A stretch of 64,000 nucleotides of DNA, from positions 5,639,001 through 5,703,000 of the forward strand of contig BRXU01000004.1 in the NCBI GenBank assembly GCA_030267565.1, read 5' to 3'. Shown here one piece after another: positions 33,701 through 44,818 of this stretch. Position 1 is the first letter of the stretch; each line of letters begins with the position of its first letter. Below the pieces are notes generated by a model. The model made no database searches and had not been told where the DNA came from. It worked only from the letters and a program-made list of their open reading frames with translations. The DNA is from Pleodorina starrii. Taxonomy: Eukaryota; Chlorophyta; Chlorophyceae; Chlamydomonadales; Volvocaceae. Made by a program: the position numbers and the translations under genes.

Positions 33701-36338
33701 GCCGCGGCCCCGGTGGCTACCTGACATAAATGATTTTTACCACAGGACATCGTTGAGCACCTCCTGACATAAACATATTTACTATTCTACTTCTGCGCGA
33801 CTTGGCCTGATTTTCAGGACAATCATTTAGTTATGCACGACGATACCCTGCGGGTACGGCACGTACACGCACGTGCCCTTGACGTACATCGCTAAACGCA
33901 CGCCTGCCCTGCCCTGTAGGTGGTTCTGTGCAAATTTCACGGCTCCGCGCAGGGAATGATGGCCACCGGCCAGGTGGTGCTGCGCCACATCGCGCCGCGC
34001 CTGCCGCCCGACCCGATGGGTTTCGGAGCGGAGCCGGTGGCGACTCACAGCACGCTGCGAGTGCTGATCGAGTCGCGGTCGGGGCCCACGCGCAACATCC
34101 GCAACCTGCAGCAGATTGTGAAGGCGTGCGAGCAGGAGAACGCAAAGGGTGCGGGGTGCGGGTATGGGTGGTGTGGATGATGCTGTGGGTGGTGGGTTGG
34201 GGAATGGCGATGGACCAGTTGTTCACGCGGCTTCTCGGGCTTTCTTCCATCGCCTCTTATCAGCACTCGAAGTCCGGAGCACGGTGTGTTGTTGGCTGCT
34301 CCCATGCTTCCGGCCCTCTGCCGCCGCTGCCGCTGCCTGCTCAGGCTTCGAGGCCGGATCCTTCAACCACCTGTCCTGCAAGATCCTCCACACCGGCGAC
34401 ACGCCGACACTGTACGGCGTCGAGAGGTTCTATACGACAGTGGCTGCCGTACGCTCGGCGCACGTGCTGGTGGCCGTCCATGGCGCGGGTGGGCGCTGGG
34501 AGAGCATCACCGCTCAAGTCGGCACCCTCTGGGTGTTGCTGTCGTACGCTGCTGTCGTACATCCTCCTCGGTTTTATCTTTATGGCCCCCTAACGTCGAG
34601 TGCGGTGGGGGATCACGCGTTTCTCCGCGTTTCATTTCGCAGTGTCGTATCCCTCCGGCCCCTAACACACCCCGCCCCGCCAGGTGCCGCCAACAGCATC
34701 TTCATGGAATCTGACAACGTGAGCACGGCGATGCTGGAGATACGACCATGTGCGTTGCCTGCCGTACTGTATGCCGTACGCGCGCGCACCGCACACGGGC
34801 GGCGCGTGGCGTGCTCCTCTTACAGCTTAAGCAGCCGCGGGGGGTGGGGTGGAACCCCAGGGAGAGTGTCCTGGCTGGCACCACAACATCACAACTCCTG
34901 CGCCCATTCTTGCACTCTCCTTCCTCTCTTCCTTTAATCCTCTCTTCCTCCCTTCCCCTTTCCTTCCTTCTTTGTTGAGCGCCATGGCTCCCGGATGTCC
35001 ACTCACGGCGCTTCCTTTCACTGTTCCACTCACGGAGCTCGTCCTGCCATTAAATCCCAGGAACGTTTCACGCGCCTGGCTTTGCGGCCCCTCAGGTCAA
35101 TTCGGGACCAGGTACTGCGAGTGGCCGAACGGCTACATGCACCTGCAGTTAGGAATATGGGGTGAGTGCCCCGCCACCACCGCGCCTTTTCTAAGGTACG
35201 AAACACGCAGGCGTGAATATGGTATTTACAGTATGCATACGTATACCATACATTACCGTATGCAGCTGGTCATGGGTTCGATCCCATGCTTGGTCGAATT
35301 GGTAATGGGTAGATGTGGGTTCGAATCCCACCGCTGGCCCCTGGCAATAGCCAGGGTAAAATAACGGTGAGTCCGGCCCGCTAAACTCCGGATCGTGCAG
35401 GGGCGCTCGAGAAAATGTCCCAGATCAATCAGTCCGCCCGTCAGGTCTGATTCACCCTGGTGATCGCGCCGAACGGAGAAGAAATTACTCCCTAGGCCCG
35501 GTCCCCTTAACACACGCGAGAGTCTGTCTCCGCGTAAAATTAATTAATTAATTAATACCGTATGCAGCTGAATGCCTCTGGCCTGCTGCCTGTGCTCGTC
35601 CCACCTGCCCCTCCTGCCCCGACCCCTCCCCTTACCCTCCTGCCATCCACCTCCCCTCGCAGCCCCTTTCCCCGCCCAATCAGATCTGACCTCCTCATCA
35701 GTTTCACCACCCTAACTCACCACCACCCCGGCCCTGCTCCCTGCTCCCTCCATCCGCCTCCCCGCGGCGCCCCCGCTCCCTCCTTTCCTCCTCCCTACCC
35801 CTGCCTGCCGGGCTCAGATTCCGTTCGCCAACGCTGTCTCCGTCTCTTCGCTGCGGTACCTTTCCTCCCCCCTCCCCTTGCTTTCCGCAGGGCTTTCCGT
35901 TTGCCACGTCCACATCTCCCCCTCCCTGCGCTTACGGTATCCCTGATCCGTCCTCCTCTGCCCGCCCCTCCTCCCTTCCCCCTCCCGGAACCCCCAGGCT
36001 TCCCCATCCGCTTCTTCTCGCTCAACATCGAGGACCCCGCGCAGTGCCACCCCTCCGACTACGAGGCAGCGGCGCTGGCCTCCCCCGCCATCACGCCCAT
36101 GCGTGGCGAAGGAGACATGCGCGCGCGCGACCAGCACATGACCTTGCGCCCGGGGGCCTTTCTGGCCATGTTGCGGCACATGGGTGCACTGCTGCGAAAC
36201 GACAGCGCCTGGAGGTCCGCCGATGCGGCCGGAGCGCTGCACGGCTACGTGGTTCCGGAGGGGCTGGTGCTGGGGGGCCTGTGTGAGCAGAACATGACGC
36301 AGCACCTGGCGAATGGGGCCACGCTCATCCGGGTTTAG
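30721..36338 (+). CDS. GT61-family glycosyltransferase, copy 1, probably impaired at exon 3
   Basis: Exons 30721-31083 (end tentative), 31555-31664, a poorly defined exon 3 ending 31853, 32339-32384, 32905-33089, 33920-34148, 34345-34488, 34684-34749, 35096-35161 and 35998-36338. Exons 4-10 have the same lengths and phases as copy 2. The N-terminus is a signal peptide or membrane anchor (FLAFAVFIAKSCFA). The GT61 core includes GPTRNIRNLQQIV, SAHVLVAVHGAG and AANSIFMESDN...MLEIRPC. GT61 enzymes are Golgi or ER type II glycosyltransferases (xylosyl-, arabinosyl- or GlcNAc-transferases); donor and acceptor unknown. At exon 3 none of the available AG acceptors restores frame, and one creates TGA, so this copy may be a pseudogene or use an unseen border. 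Confidence 0.75.
32790..32872. repeat. ACCGGTATC(T/G)TT short tandem repeat in intron
   Basis: About five imperfect 12-bp units precede exon 5 of GT61 copy 1; a shorter version is at 41058-41098 in copy 2. Confidence 0.7.
35254..35570 (+). mobile_element. tRNA-derived SINE with 15-bp target duplication
   Basis: A 287-bp element (35269-35555) between two exact 15-bp direct repeats, TACCGTATGCAGCTG (35254-35268 and 35556-35570). The head resembles tRNA: GGGTTCGATCCC (35275-35286), an A-box-like TGGTCGAATTGG (35291-35302) and a B box GGTTCGAATCC (35318-35328) followed by an acceptor-like CACCGCTGGCCCC. The tail ends in a TTAA/AATT repeat. It lies in the last intron of GT61 copy 1 and is absent from the same intron of copy 2. 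It cannot form a complete tRNA, so it is not a tRNA gene. Confidence 0.85.
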
Positions 36339-36946
36339 GGCTTGGGGAGAGAGTGGGGTCTGGTAATAAAGAAAGGAGTGGGCAGTGGTAAAGAAAAACC
36401 GCAGCGGAGATCGCGTGAGAGACGACATGGGTGATATGGCGAGCGGATCTGAGAGTGGGTGGAGGGCGGTGAGAACGGGCGGCATGACGAGCGGGGATGC
36501 TGGGGGGAGGGAAAGAAACTGCGAGAGACCGAGACCCAGGGGAGGGGGAGGGAGGGCCATCAGAACGCGCACGCGAAGTCGACATGCCCGCTGGCTCAAC
36601 ACCCACGCCCCCGCTGCTGCCGATGGGCTGCGGAATCAGCCCACGGCGGGATGGCGTGGGCGCATGGCCACTGTCCACAGGAAAGCAAGTGCAGTTGATT
36701 CGCAATGTCTGGCTCGTCGATACATCGAAGTTGGGTAGCGGAATCCCTTTGTTGGGAAACTCGGATCTGAGGGGGGGCTTCGCTCTCCAAATGCGGTCGT
36801 GGGGGCTGCCCGGCACAGGAGGCCGGTCGGACCTCCAATCGATGATCGATGCCACCACTTCTGGGCCTGACCGGTGTGTGGCCCAGGCAGTGCTTGAGCA
36901 TTTGGCGGGGAAGGATTAGGTGGCAGGTTACGCGGGCTGAAGTGCA
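36339..36946. other. Intergenic region with unassigned ORF
   Basis: Holds an antisense-oriented CCGCAGCGG repeat motif (36398-36440) and a plus frame to 36919 containing NVWLVDTSKLGSGIPLLGNS. That frame reads protein-like and may be an upstream piece of the adjoining LINE fragment, but no family was recognised. Confidence 0.35.
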
Positions 36947-37620
36947 GCTAGCACAGGCCCCGGGAGAAGTGCAGCAGTGCGTGTGTGGGACGTGGTACTG
37001 GTGGTGCTTGGGGCTATCACGGCTGTGGAGCAGGGTCGCCGGTTAATGGCGGTAGCACTGAGAACGAGCCCGGCGCAGGCACCCGGCCCGACCCTTACCA
37101 CAGAGCAAGCGATTAAGCGGGCGGTGGTGGACTTATGGAGCCGCCTGGAGGGGCTCGGGGCCCTGCGCCTCCCCCGGAACGGGTGGGACCATGTTGGCCC
37201 CACAACACCCATTTCTGCGAGTAGTAAAGAGGGGGAGGTGGTTTGGGTCCGGCAGGGCACCCCCGGCTGAGGCGTAATCAACAGGCTTCGGCCTCCTGTT
37301 GGGGATCGATGGGCACATGCCTTCCCTGGTTGTGCCCGTGGTTTACGGTCAGGCCAGCGAACGGGCCCAGTAGTGGGTCAGTACTACGTAGTTTGCAGCA
37401 GTTTATGGGGAGCCTTGAGGCCAAGTCCCCCGTGGCTGCGGCTTACGGTCTCACTGTCCCCGTGAGGCTCGCGCGCTCCTGAGCGGGTAGCTCGTGTGTT
37501 GTCTGGTCCGGGTGGAGGGCCCACTGCCCCAAGAGTCTTTCGGCAGGAGTGCCAGGCCGGATGGCCCGCCGGCTCTACCTTTCCGGGGGCCTGCAGCCCA
37601 CTGTAACAGACACTACTGGA
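36947..37620 (+). mobile_element. LINE fragment (C-terminal end of ORF2)
   Basis: The frame 36977-37270 (RVWDVVLVVLGAITAVEQGR, then WSRLEGLGALRLPRNGW) aligns with the C-terminal ~95 residues of the larger LINE at 53555-53846 (VWDVVALAALVALERGRQRM, PDGW). It is a severely 5'-truncated relic between the two GT61 copies. Confidence 0.65.
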
Positions 37621-37639
37621 AGTTACGGGTAGACTCTCG

Positions 37640-38834
37640 GCGGGATCCACTTGCAGCCCCTGTCGTGCTGCCTCTCAAGTCTGTACGATCCACGCCGTAC
37701 TGAAACGGTTCTGCTTGCCCACACTTTTAAGGTGTCAGGGAACACTGGCGGCATGGCACACCCCGCCGCAGGGCATGCCACCCCCCACAATTTACATTTT
37801 GTCGGGTTGTGTTGTCGGGGCGTGGGTGATGTTGTCGTGCTGTCGCGCGGACTTGTCCGTCTGGGTTGGTCTGGCGGCGACGCGGTCGCTGCGTTTCCGG
37901 TCATGGTAAAGTTTTCAGGTACGTTCGTTAAGTATTGCCGGGCCAAGGTTCCGCTCGTCAACGCAGTGTTTGTCCCTTTGTTGCGGCATCTGTCCCTGAA
38001 GATCTCCTGATCCACCTTCGCTCGGTCTTCGATTGCACGACGAGCTTGAACTACCGACCTCCTTCAAGAAACGCGATAAGGGCCGATGGTGGCTTCTCCC
38101 GAATTCATGCAGCCGTGGATGGACACCTTCGCGAACCCTCAGGTGCACAGTACGGGGGAGCTCCGGTGCCCTTGCTGCGTTGCTGGTACCTACCAGGCGG
38201 CTTTCTGGGCCCTCGCTCCGGACACTGGGCGGTCACCTGAGACCGCTGTTCTTGTGGGACTGCAGTTAGAGGCCGGATGCTTGGGTGTCGCAAACCCCAT
38301 TGGGGCAAGGTGCTGTGACTAGAATGGCACGCCTGCTGGAAACTAGTGAGTCCGCGTCCGCGGTCCGCGATCTTTGCAGCCACATGGGTCTCCGCACAAG
38401 AATAAACAGCCTCGCCTTCGGGATTATAAGTTATGCATGGGTAGTTGATTGCACTGGTAGGGGCGAGGCTTACCTCAACTAGTTGCAAATAGTACATAAG
38501 CGCAAAGACGTCGAAATAGCTACAAGCTTGGGCGAATCATCGGCAGTCCCCGCAAGGGAATCTGAGCGTCTGACACTCGGCAACGGTTGGTCCTGGCGGT
38601 TTGGTTAGGAACAGACTCGACCGATGACGGCGCGTCAGCCGATGTTGCCGCAAGACCCAGACAATACGAAGGCCAAGTTGCTGGAAATGTCCGCATCGTA
38701 CGCACGAACCATTGGCTCCGAATCCATCTATTACAGACCTATTGAGTTTCCTGCGTATTGTGCTGGTCGCTGGACTTATATGCACTGGTTCAAATGTAAA
38801 CGACATACGAATTACTGCGTAGCATATATCCATA
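37640..38834. other. Dispersed repeat and 5' flank of GT61 copy 2
   Basis: 37700-38110 shares blocks with 45630-45795 (including CACCTTCGCTCG and CGCGA(T/C)AAGGGCCGA). 38140-38660 matches the upstream flank of copy 1. The empty site for the foldback element is at 38476-38487. 38740-38834 matches the promoter-proximal region of copy 1. No gene is supported. Confidence 0.6.
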
Positions 38835-41800
38835 ATGTCTCGTTGGTCAATATATTTCCTGACGCTTGCTTTCTTCCTCGCAAAAAGGTGTTTTGGGTTA
38901 GATCAAACACAGTGTCAAGAGCCTAAGCTGAACACTTTGATTTTTGAAGAAATAAAGAACAATGGTTTCTGTACTTTGCTTAAGAACGTCTGCACGGACG
39001 ATGGTATGCTGGTGACCTTCGATTCAGCCTATGTCGCGGATAACTTGACCCGGGCAAGCCCATATGGAGGGATGGCGACTCATACGGGATTATGGTATGC
39101 GCGCTTTGCGCTTGGACGCATTCATAGGGCAGCAGCGACAGCCGTGGACGTGCGCGCAGGAACTTCCCCGCCCGTGGAGGGGCAAATAGTGATGCATTGG
39201 TCGGACACCAGGTCAGGAGCGTGCGTCGCGGTACGAGCAGTACGAACGCTTGCAACACCCTACACATGCACCGCACGCATGCGCACGCGTGCATACACAC
39301 TTGAACACAGCACTAAATGGTGAAACGTGCTGCCTGGTAAACCACTACACACGACGTAAACCCAATATACTGGCGAAGCCGTCACCCGCGCATCAACAAA
39401 CGCATCTTTTAAGTTCTTAATCCCACCGCCGCTCTGCCATTCGCAAATCGCCATCTGGACAACCCCGCCAACACGACACGACACCCCGTCCCCTTTTCCT
39501 CACTTCTTGAACTCCCAAATCAACCCCACCCCAACCACCACCGCTCCGCCCCCAGCCCACCAATTACGTCCAGATCCGGTCCGCCAGTCGAATGGAGGCG
39601 TCGCCGCACCTTCAGCACCGGGCATTCTCCAAGTGTACGATGCCCGTAATCATGATCACAGACTGGTGAGATCTGAGATCCGGGATCCAGGTCCTGCCGT
39701 GCAAGTGCCGGCGTAAGGCCTGGAGGGGGGTTACGTCTGTGCGTCGTCAATGTTGAGGTGCGGGAATGGAGCGGCGGGGGGAGGGATAAAGGTAAGAGAT
39801 GGGTTAGAGGGGCGAGGGCGGGCGGATGCGGACGCGGATGCGCGGCATCCACACGGACGGCGAAAACTGGCTCCTGGTAAGGCGTGTGAGGCACTCGTGG
39901 GGAGCGGGTGCCGGCGGATCGGGCAGAGACGAGCATCGAGGGCGGCGAGAAGCGGCTGCTGGGAGTACAGGGGTTGGGGGGAGATGGGATGGCGTGGGCT
40001 GCGGTTTTGAGCGCGGCCGCGGGGCTCTTCCCCCCTTGGCGCCACACGCCAGCCCTTTGGCGCCCTTTGGCCCTTGTTGCGCCCTCTCTCCTAAACGCTC
40101 AGGTACGCTCGCTGGTCGCTGCCGTCCCGCTGTGTGGCTGCCTCCCTCCCCCTCTTGCGCAACCCGCTGGCGCAGGCCGTACAACATGGGCGAGTGAGTG
40201 CCTGCCCGCCACCCGGAGCGCGCGTTGGGCTCCGTATCTGCCGGCGCCCTGAGAGCCCCCCCAGGCTTGCAGGCAGCCGCAGCCGCAGCCGTGTCCATAC
40301 CCGTGTCCGTATCCATGCGGCACATGGCACGTGGCGAGCACAGCATTGGCGCTGGTATGGGGACCGCGTGCCGCAGGGACCCGCGGCTCGTGAATGAGAA
40401 CACGAGTGCGAATGCGGGGCGGGGCGGCTCATGATGGAGCCCCGGGGCCGCAGGTTCTCCTGCTCCTGCTGCCATCGGCCTCTGCCCGACACGCAGCAGA
40501 GTTCCCCCATACGTGGCTGGGGCATCGCCTCTCTCGAACCCCGGAGCCTGGGTCGCCCTTCCCCTCCACGGTCCACCCGCGGGACGCCGGGGTATGGGAA
40601 CCCCCCTCCGCCATCCACCGCATCCAGCACCGGCCCTGTTGCGCTCACTGCCCACCCCCTGCGCCGAACCCCGGACCACTCGCAGGGTGTTTGCGCAGCT
40701 GGCGTCCGTCGCGGATGTGTTCTTTCGGCAGAAAGGCATGATTGGTGAGCCCTGGGGCTGTTGGAATCTGTGTAGGCATCATCCGTTCCATGAGCCAGGT
40801 GTTGTCCTGACCGGGGCCTCAACTGCCCAGAACGACTGCGGGCGACCCCCACCTCGGCCCTGTTTCGCCACCACGGCAGCCTAGCCCCGATCGACCACCC
40901 AACCCACTCACTCTTTCGTCTTTTTAACCCGCCCACAGCAATGCACCCCGCACCCGTCAGTTCATCCGTCCACACGTTCAACCCGCCCACAGCAATGCAC
41001 CCCGCACCCGTCAGTTCCAGCTGCTCATCGCCCAAAGATTGTCCGCTTCGCTTCGGCACCGGTATCGTTACCGGTATCTTTCCCGGCATCGCTATCGCCC
41101 CATTTCGCTCAGTTTCTGCACCTCCCACGCCCGCCCCGGCCCCGTCAGACGATCTGGCGACGTTGGTCCTGGCTACGCCCGACGGTCTGGGCCTGACCAG
41201 CTTCCACCACGTGCTGCTGTCGCCGTACTCGCGCTACCCGCTCATCTCCCTGGACGAGCTGTCGCAGCGGCCGGTGCGAGATCGCCACGTGGCCTGGTCG
41301 GCGGAGGGACACCACGTCAGCTGTTTCCAAAGGGTGAGGGGGGGGGCAGTGGGGGAGTGGGTCAGGGGGCGTGGACCGGCTGAGTGCGCACCGCGCATTA
41401 CACCGCGCACACGCATGGATGCCTACATGGATGCCTGCCTGCTTAACGCTATACGGACGTGCCCTTGACATATACCGCTACACGCACGCCTGCCCTGCCC
41501 TGCAGGTGGTTCTGTGCAAGATCCACGGCTCCCCTCAGGGCATGTTGGCCACCGGCCAGGTGGTGCTGCGCCACATCGCGCCGCGTCTGCCGCCCGACCC
41601 GATGGGTTTCGGAGCGGAGCCGGTGGCGACTCACAGCACGCTGCGGGTGCTGATCGAGTCGCGGTCGGGGCCCACGCGCAACATCCGCAACCTGCAGCAG
41701 ATTGTGGAGGCGTGTGAGCAGGAGAACGCAAAGGGTGGGTGCGGCGCCAAGGGGGCAAGCAGGAGAGGGTTGCGGAGCCAAGGGTACGGGTGTGGGTATG

Positions 41801-43815
41801 GGTGGTGTCTGGCGGGACGTTGGGGATGGTGGCGAGTTAGGGAAAGGCGATGGACCAGTTGTTCACGCGGCTTCTCGGGCTTTCTTTTATCGCCTCTTAC
41901 CGTATCAGCACCGGAAGTCCGCAGCACGGTGTGTTGTTGGCTGCTCCCATGCTTCCGGCCCTCTGCCGCCGCTGCCGCTGCCTGCTCAGGCTTCAAGGCC
42001 GGATCCTTCAACCACCTGTCCTGCAAGATCCTCCACACCGGCGACACGCCGACACTGTACGGCGTCGAGCGGTTCTATACGACAGTGGCTGCCGTACGCT
42101 CGGCGCACGTGCTGGCGGCCGTCCATGGCGCGGGTGGGTGCTGGGAGGGCCTCACCGCGCGAGTCGGCGCCATCTGGGTGTTGCTGTCGTACGCTGCTGT
42201 CGTACCTCCTCCTCGGTCCCGCCTCCGTTCCATTGTAGAGGGTTTTATCTTTATGGCCCCCTAACGTCAAGTGCGGCGGGGTCTCACGGTTTCTCCGCGT
42301 TTCATTTCGCAGTGTCGTACGCCCCCCGGCCCCTTAACACACCCCGCCCCCGCCAGGTGCCACCAACAGCTTCTTCATGGAGTCTGACAACGTGAGCACG
42401 GCGATGCTGGAGATACGACCATGTACGTTGCCTGCCGTACTGTATGCCGTACACGCGCACACCGCACACGGGCGTCACATGCTCCCCTCACACAGCTTCA
42501 GCATCCGGGGGAGGGGGGCGGCACCCCAGGTACAGCGCCCATGCAGGCACCGCAGCTCTACACCTCCTACGCCCATTATTGCACTTTTCTTCCTCTCTTC
42601 CTCTTTCCTTCTTTGTTGAGCGCCATGGCTCCCGGGTGTTCACTCACGGCGCTTCCTGCCACTGTTCCGCTCTCGGAGCTCGCCTGGCCCTTAAATCCCA
42701 GGAATGTGGCACGCGCCTGGCCTTGCGCAACCCCAATCCGCGGTATCCGCGGTATCTAATTTTTAACCCCAATCCCAACCCCCAGGTCGGTTCGGGAGCA
42801 AGCACTGCGGCTGGCCGAACGCCTACGTGCAGCATCAGCTCAGAGTGGCGGGTGAGTGCCCCGCAGCTCCACTACCACTGCGTCTGTGTAGGTACAAATC
42901 AGTTTCGGTGAATGTAGGGGTCGCGACAGCATCAGGTGCGGTAGGGCATGCACCGGCGAGCCTCTGCGTCCGTCCGAAGCGGATTCACCGGTATACTTTT
43001 TAATTCTGGCACCCTGGGGCCGCTGGCCAGCTGCTTGTGCACGTCTCACACGGCCGTCTGGCCTCGACACCTCTGCTTACCCCAGCCGCCTGCCCTCCCC
43101 GTCCCCTCGCCGCCCCTTTCCCGCCCGGTCAAGCCTCGCCACCTCGCCCGTTTCTCACCCTGCCTGACCACCGCCCCGACACTGCTCGCTCCGCCTCCCC
43201 TCTCCTCCCCGCTTCTTCCTTTCCACCTTTCCCCCCTGCCTGACCCCTGCTCTCCAGGCTTTCCCCATCGACATCTCCCCCCGCCGTGTGCTTACCCCTG
43301 CTCCCTCCTCCTCTCCTCGCCCGTCCTCTCCCGCCTCCGTCCCCCTCTCCGCTTTCCTCAGCAACTTAATAAGTCAGCCACTCAGCTTGCGTACTCCAAT
43401 CATTTCTTCCTCCCCCTCTCCCTTCTCCCCTCCGCTGCGGTTTCGACTATGTGATTCCCTCCCGGAACCCCCAGGCTTCCCCATCCGCTTCTTCTCGCTC
43501 AACATCGAGGACCCCGCGCAGTGCCACCCCTCCGACTACGAGGCCGCGGCGCTGGCCTCCCCCGCCGACACGCCCATGCGCGGCGCCGAAGACATGCGCG
43601 CGCGCGACCAGCACATGACCTTGCGCCCGGGGGCCTTTTTGGCCATGTTGCGGCACATGGGTGCACTGCTGCGAAACGACAGCGCCTGGAGGTCCGCCGA
43701 TGCGGCCGGAGCGCTGCACGGCTACGTGGTTCCGGAGGGGCTGGTGCTGGGAGGCATGTGTGAGCAGAACATGACGCAGCACCTGGCGAATGGGGCCACG
43801 CTCATCCGGGTTTAG
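38140..43815. repeat. Segmental duplication, copy 2
   Basis: Shorter partner of 27900-36338, without the foldback element, the upstream insertion, the SINE and about 650 bp of intron 5. Confidence 0.8.
38835..43815 (+). CDS. GT61-family glycosyltransferase, copy 2
   Basis: Ten exons: 38835-39188, 39556-39665, 40103-40193, 40699-40744, 41149-41333, 41506-41734, 41990-42133, 42357-42422, 42786-42851 and 43475-43815. They join in phase to 543 residues; the exon 1 donor is the least certain. A hydrophobic N-terminus (YFLTLAFFLAKRCFG) indicates a signal peptide or anchor. The core carries GLTSFHHVLLSPYSRYPL, SGPTRNIRNLQQIVEACEQE, RSAHVLAAVHGAG and MLEIRPC, the pattern of GT61/DUF563 enzymes. It ends NMTQHLANGATLIRV. 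GT61 proteins build glycans in the secretory pathway; specificity cannot be predicted. Compared with copy 1, exons 4-10 are nearly identical while exon 1 is clearly diverged. Confidence 0.85.
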
Positions 43816-43845
43816 GGCTTGGGGCTGAAGGCGCGAGTGGGATTA

Positions 43846-44818
43846 TTTTTGGGCGGGGCCCCAGCGCGAAGCGCCCAGGGGGGCCCCGCCCTGTAGGATT
43901 GCCCATGTCCGTGCGTGGGACGTGGGATGGAAGTAATTGGACAAGTGTAGACTTTCGGCCAACGGAAAGTCTGCATAAGTAAAAGATTACATTCTTTATT
44001 GCACGGTAAATTTATTATTGGAACCCAACATCGCATGAGTAAAAACCAGTTTGGCAGTCTCCATGGACCGAGGCCGAGGTCAAACCAACACCTCTCGGCC
44101 TATAATGAATTCCAGAAGATTCTTCGTTCCTTACAGTGGAATTCTGACATGACGGCGTGAAATGAATCTTCGTTTCGGAAACAAACTATGTTTGCATTGC
44201 GAACATTCTTCCCGCGACCACACCACAGCAGCTCTGCTAGCCGGTCCGATCGTCTTGACGCATATTACTATTACAAAGGTTGCAAGGAGCAAACCATGAG
44301 CGGCAAACTACTGGTCGTTGGACGCCAAGCCGCCAATGCACGCACGGGCGATGCGGCGGTCTTCTGCGGGCCGCCCAACAAGTCCAGTCGGCAACCTAGG
44401 GGACTTCTACAGTCCATATCCTAATGTTAAAGTTGTCGAGCCTCCTCTACGATACGGCGGATACCTCGGTAGCGAAGCCTGTGCACTCTCGTCGGCAACT
44501 GCACGTCGTCGCGACCCTCGCAAACAGTTCTGCTGCCCTTCTATTGTCAGCCTGCGTGATATGTGAATGATACACTCCATGTCTACTGTCATGTTACTTA
44601 AGCCAATGCGCTCGCGGGAAGAGTTGCACAGCGCAGTGCCGAGACGGAGCGCGATGCTATACGTGTGGCGGATTGCTGAAGCTGCATGCATTTCGGATAT
44701 AAATCTCTGGCTATCTAATAACAGCAGGACTGTCAGGACACTCTCACACTTGACACCCTCGCCGCCCTAGCACACAACTTAATAACCCGTACGGATTGAA
44801 CGGGGCCCCGCCCTTTTT
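43846..44818. mobile_element. Possible non-autonomous DNA transposon with 12-bp TIRs
   Basis: GGGCGGGGCCCC at 43851-43862 and its exact complement GGGGCCCCGCCC at 44802-44813 bound 963 bp. TTTTT flanks both sides (43846-43850, 44814-44818) as a possible 5-bp target duplication, though a T-run is weak evidence. A second GGGGCCCCGCCC near 43880 forms a subterminal hairpin with the left end. It contains one 78-codon frame. Confidence 0.45.
44188..44424 (+). CDS. Small hypothetical ORF, doubtful
   Basis: ATG-initiated 78-codon frame with an Arg/Ser/Phe-rich start (MFALRTFFPRPHHSSSASR), like a mitochondrial presequence, then DAYYYYKGC. A neighbouring frame continues with GDFYSPYPNVKVVEPPLRYG, so a small spliced gene up to 44566 is possible. 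It lies inside the candidate transposon and matches no family I know. Confidence 0.25.
   Translation: MFALRTFFPRPHHSSSASRSDRLDAYYYYKGCKEQTMSGKLLVVGRQAANARTGDAAVFCGPPNKSSRQPRGLLQSIS

Larger units (their letters stand above)
27900..36338. repeat. Segmental duplication, copy 1
   Basis: Copy 1 of a segment repeated at about 38140-43815. Matching blocks include 27900-28260 with 38140-38420, 28956-29120 with 38476-38660, 30610-30720 with 38740-38835, and the GT61 exons. This copy is longer because of insertions. Confidence 0.8.

Noticed and set aside
35270..35342. tRNA gene
   Set aside because: B-box motifs are clear, but no full acceptor, D and anticodon stems can be drawn; the 15-bp flanking duplication shows a SINE.
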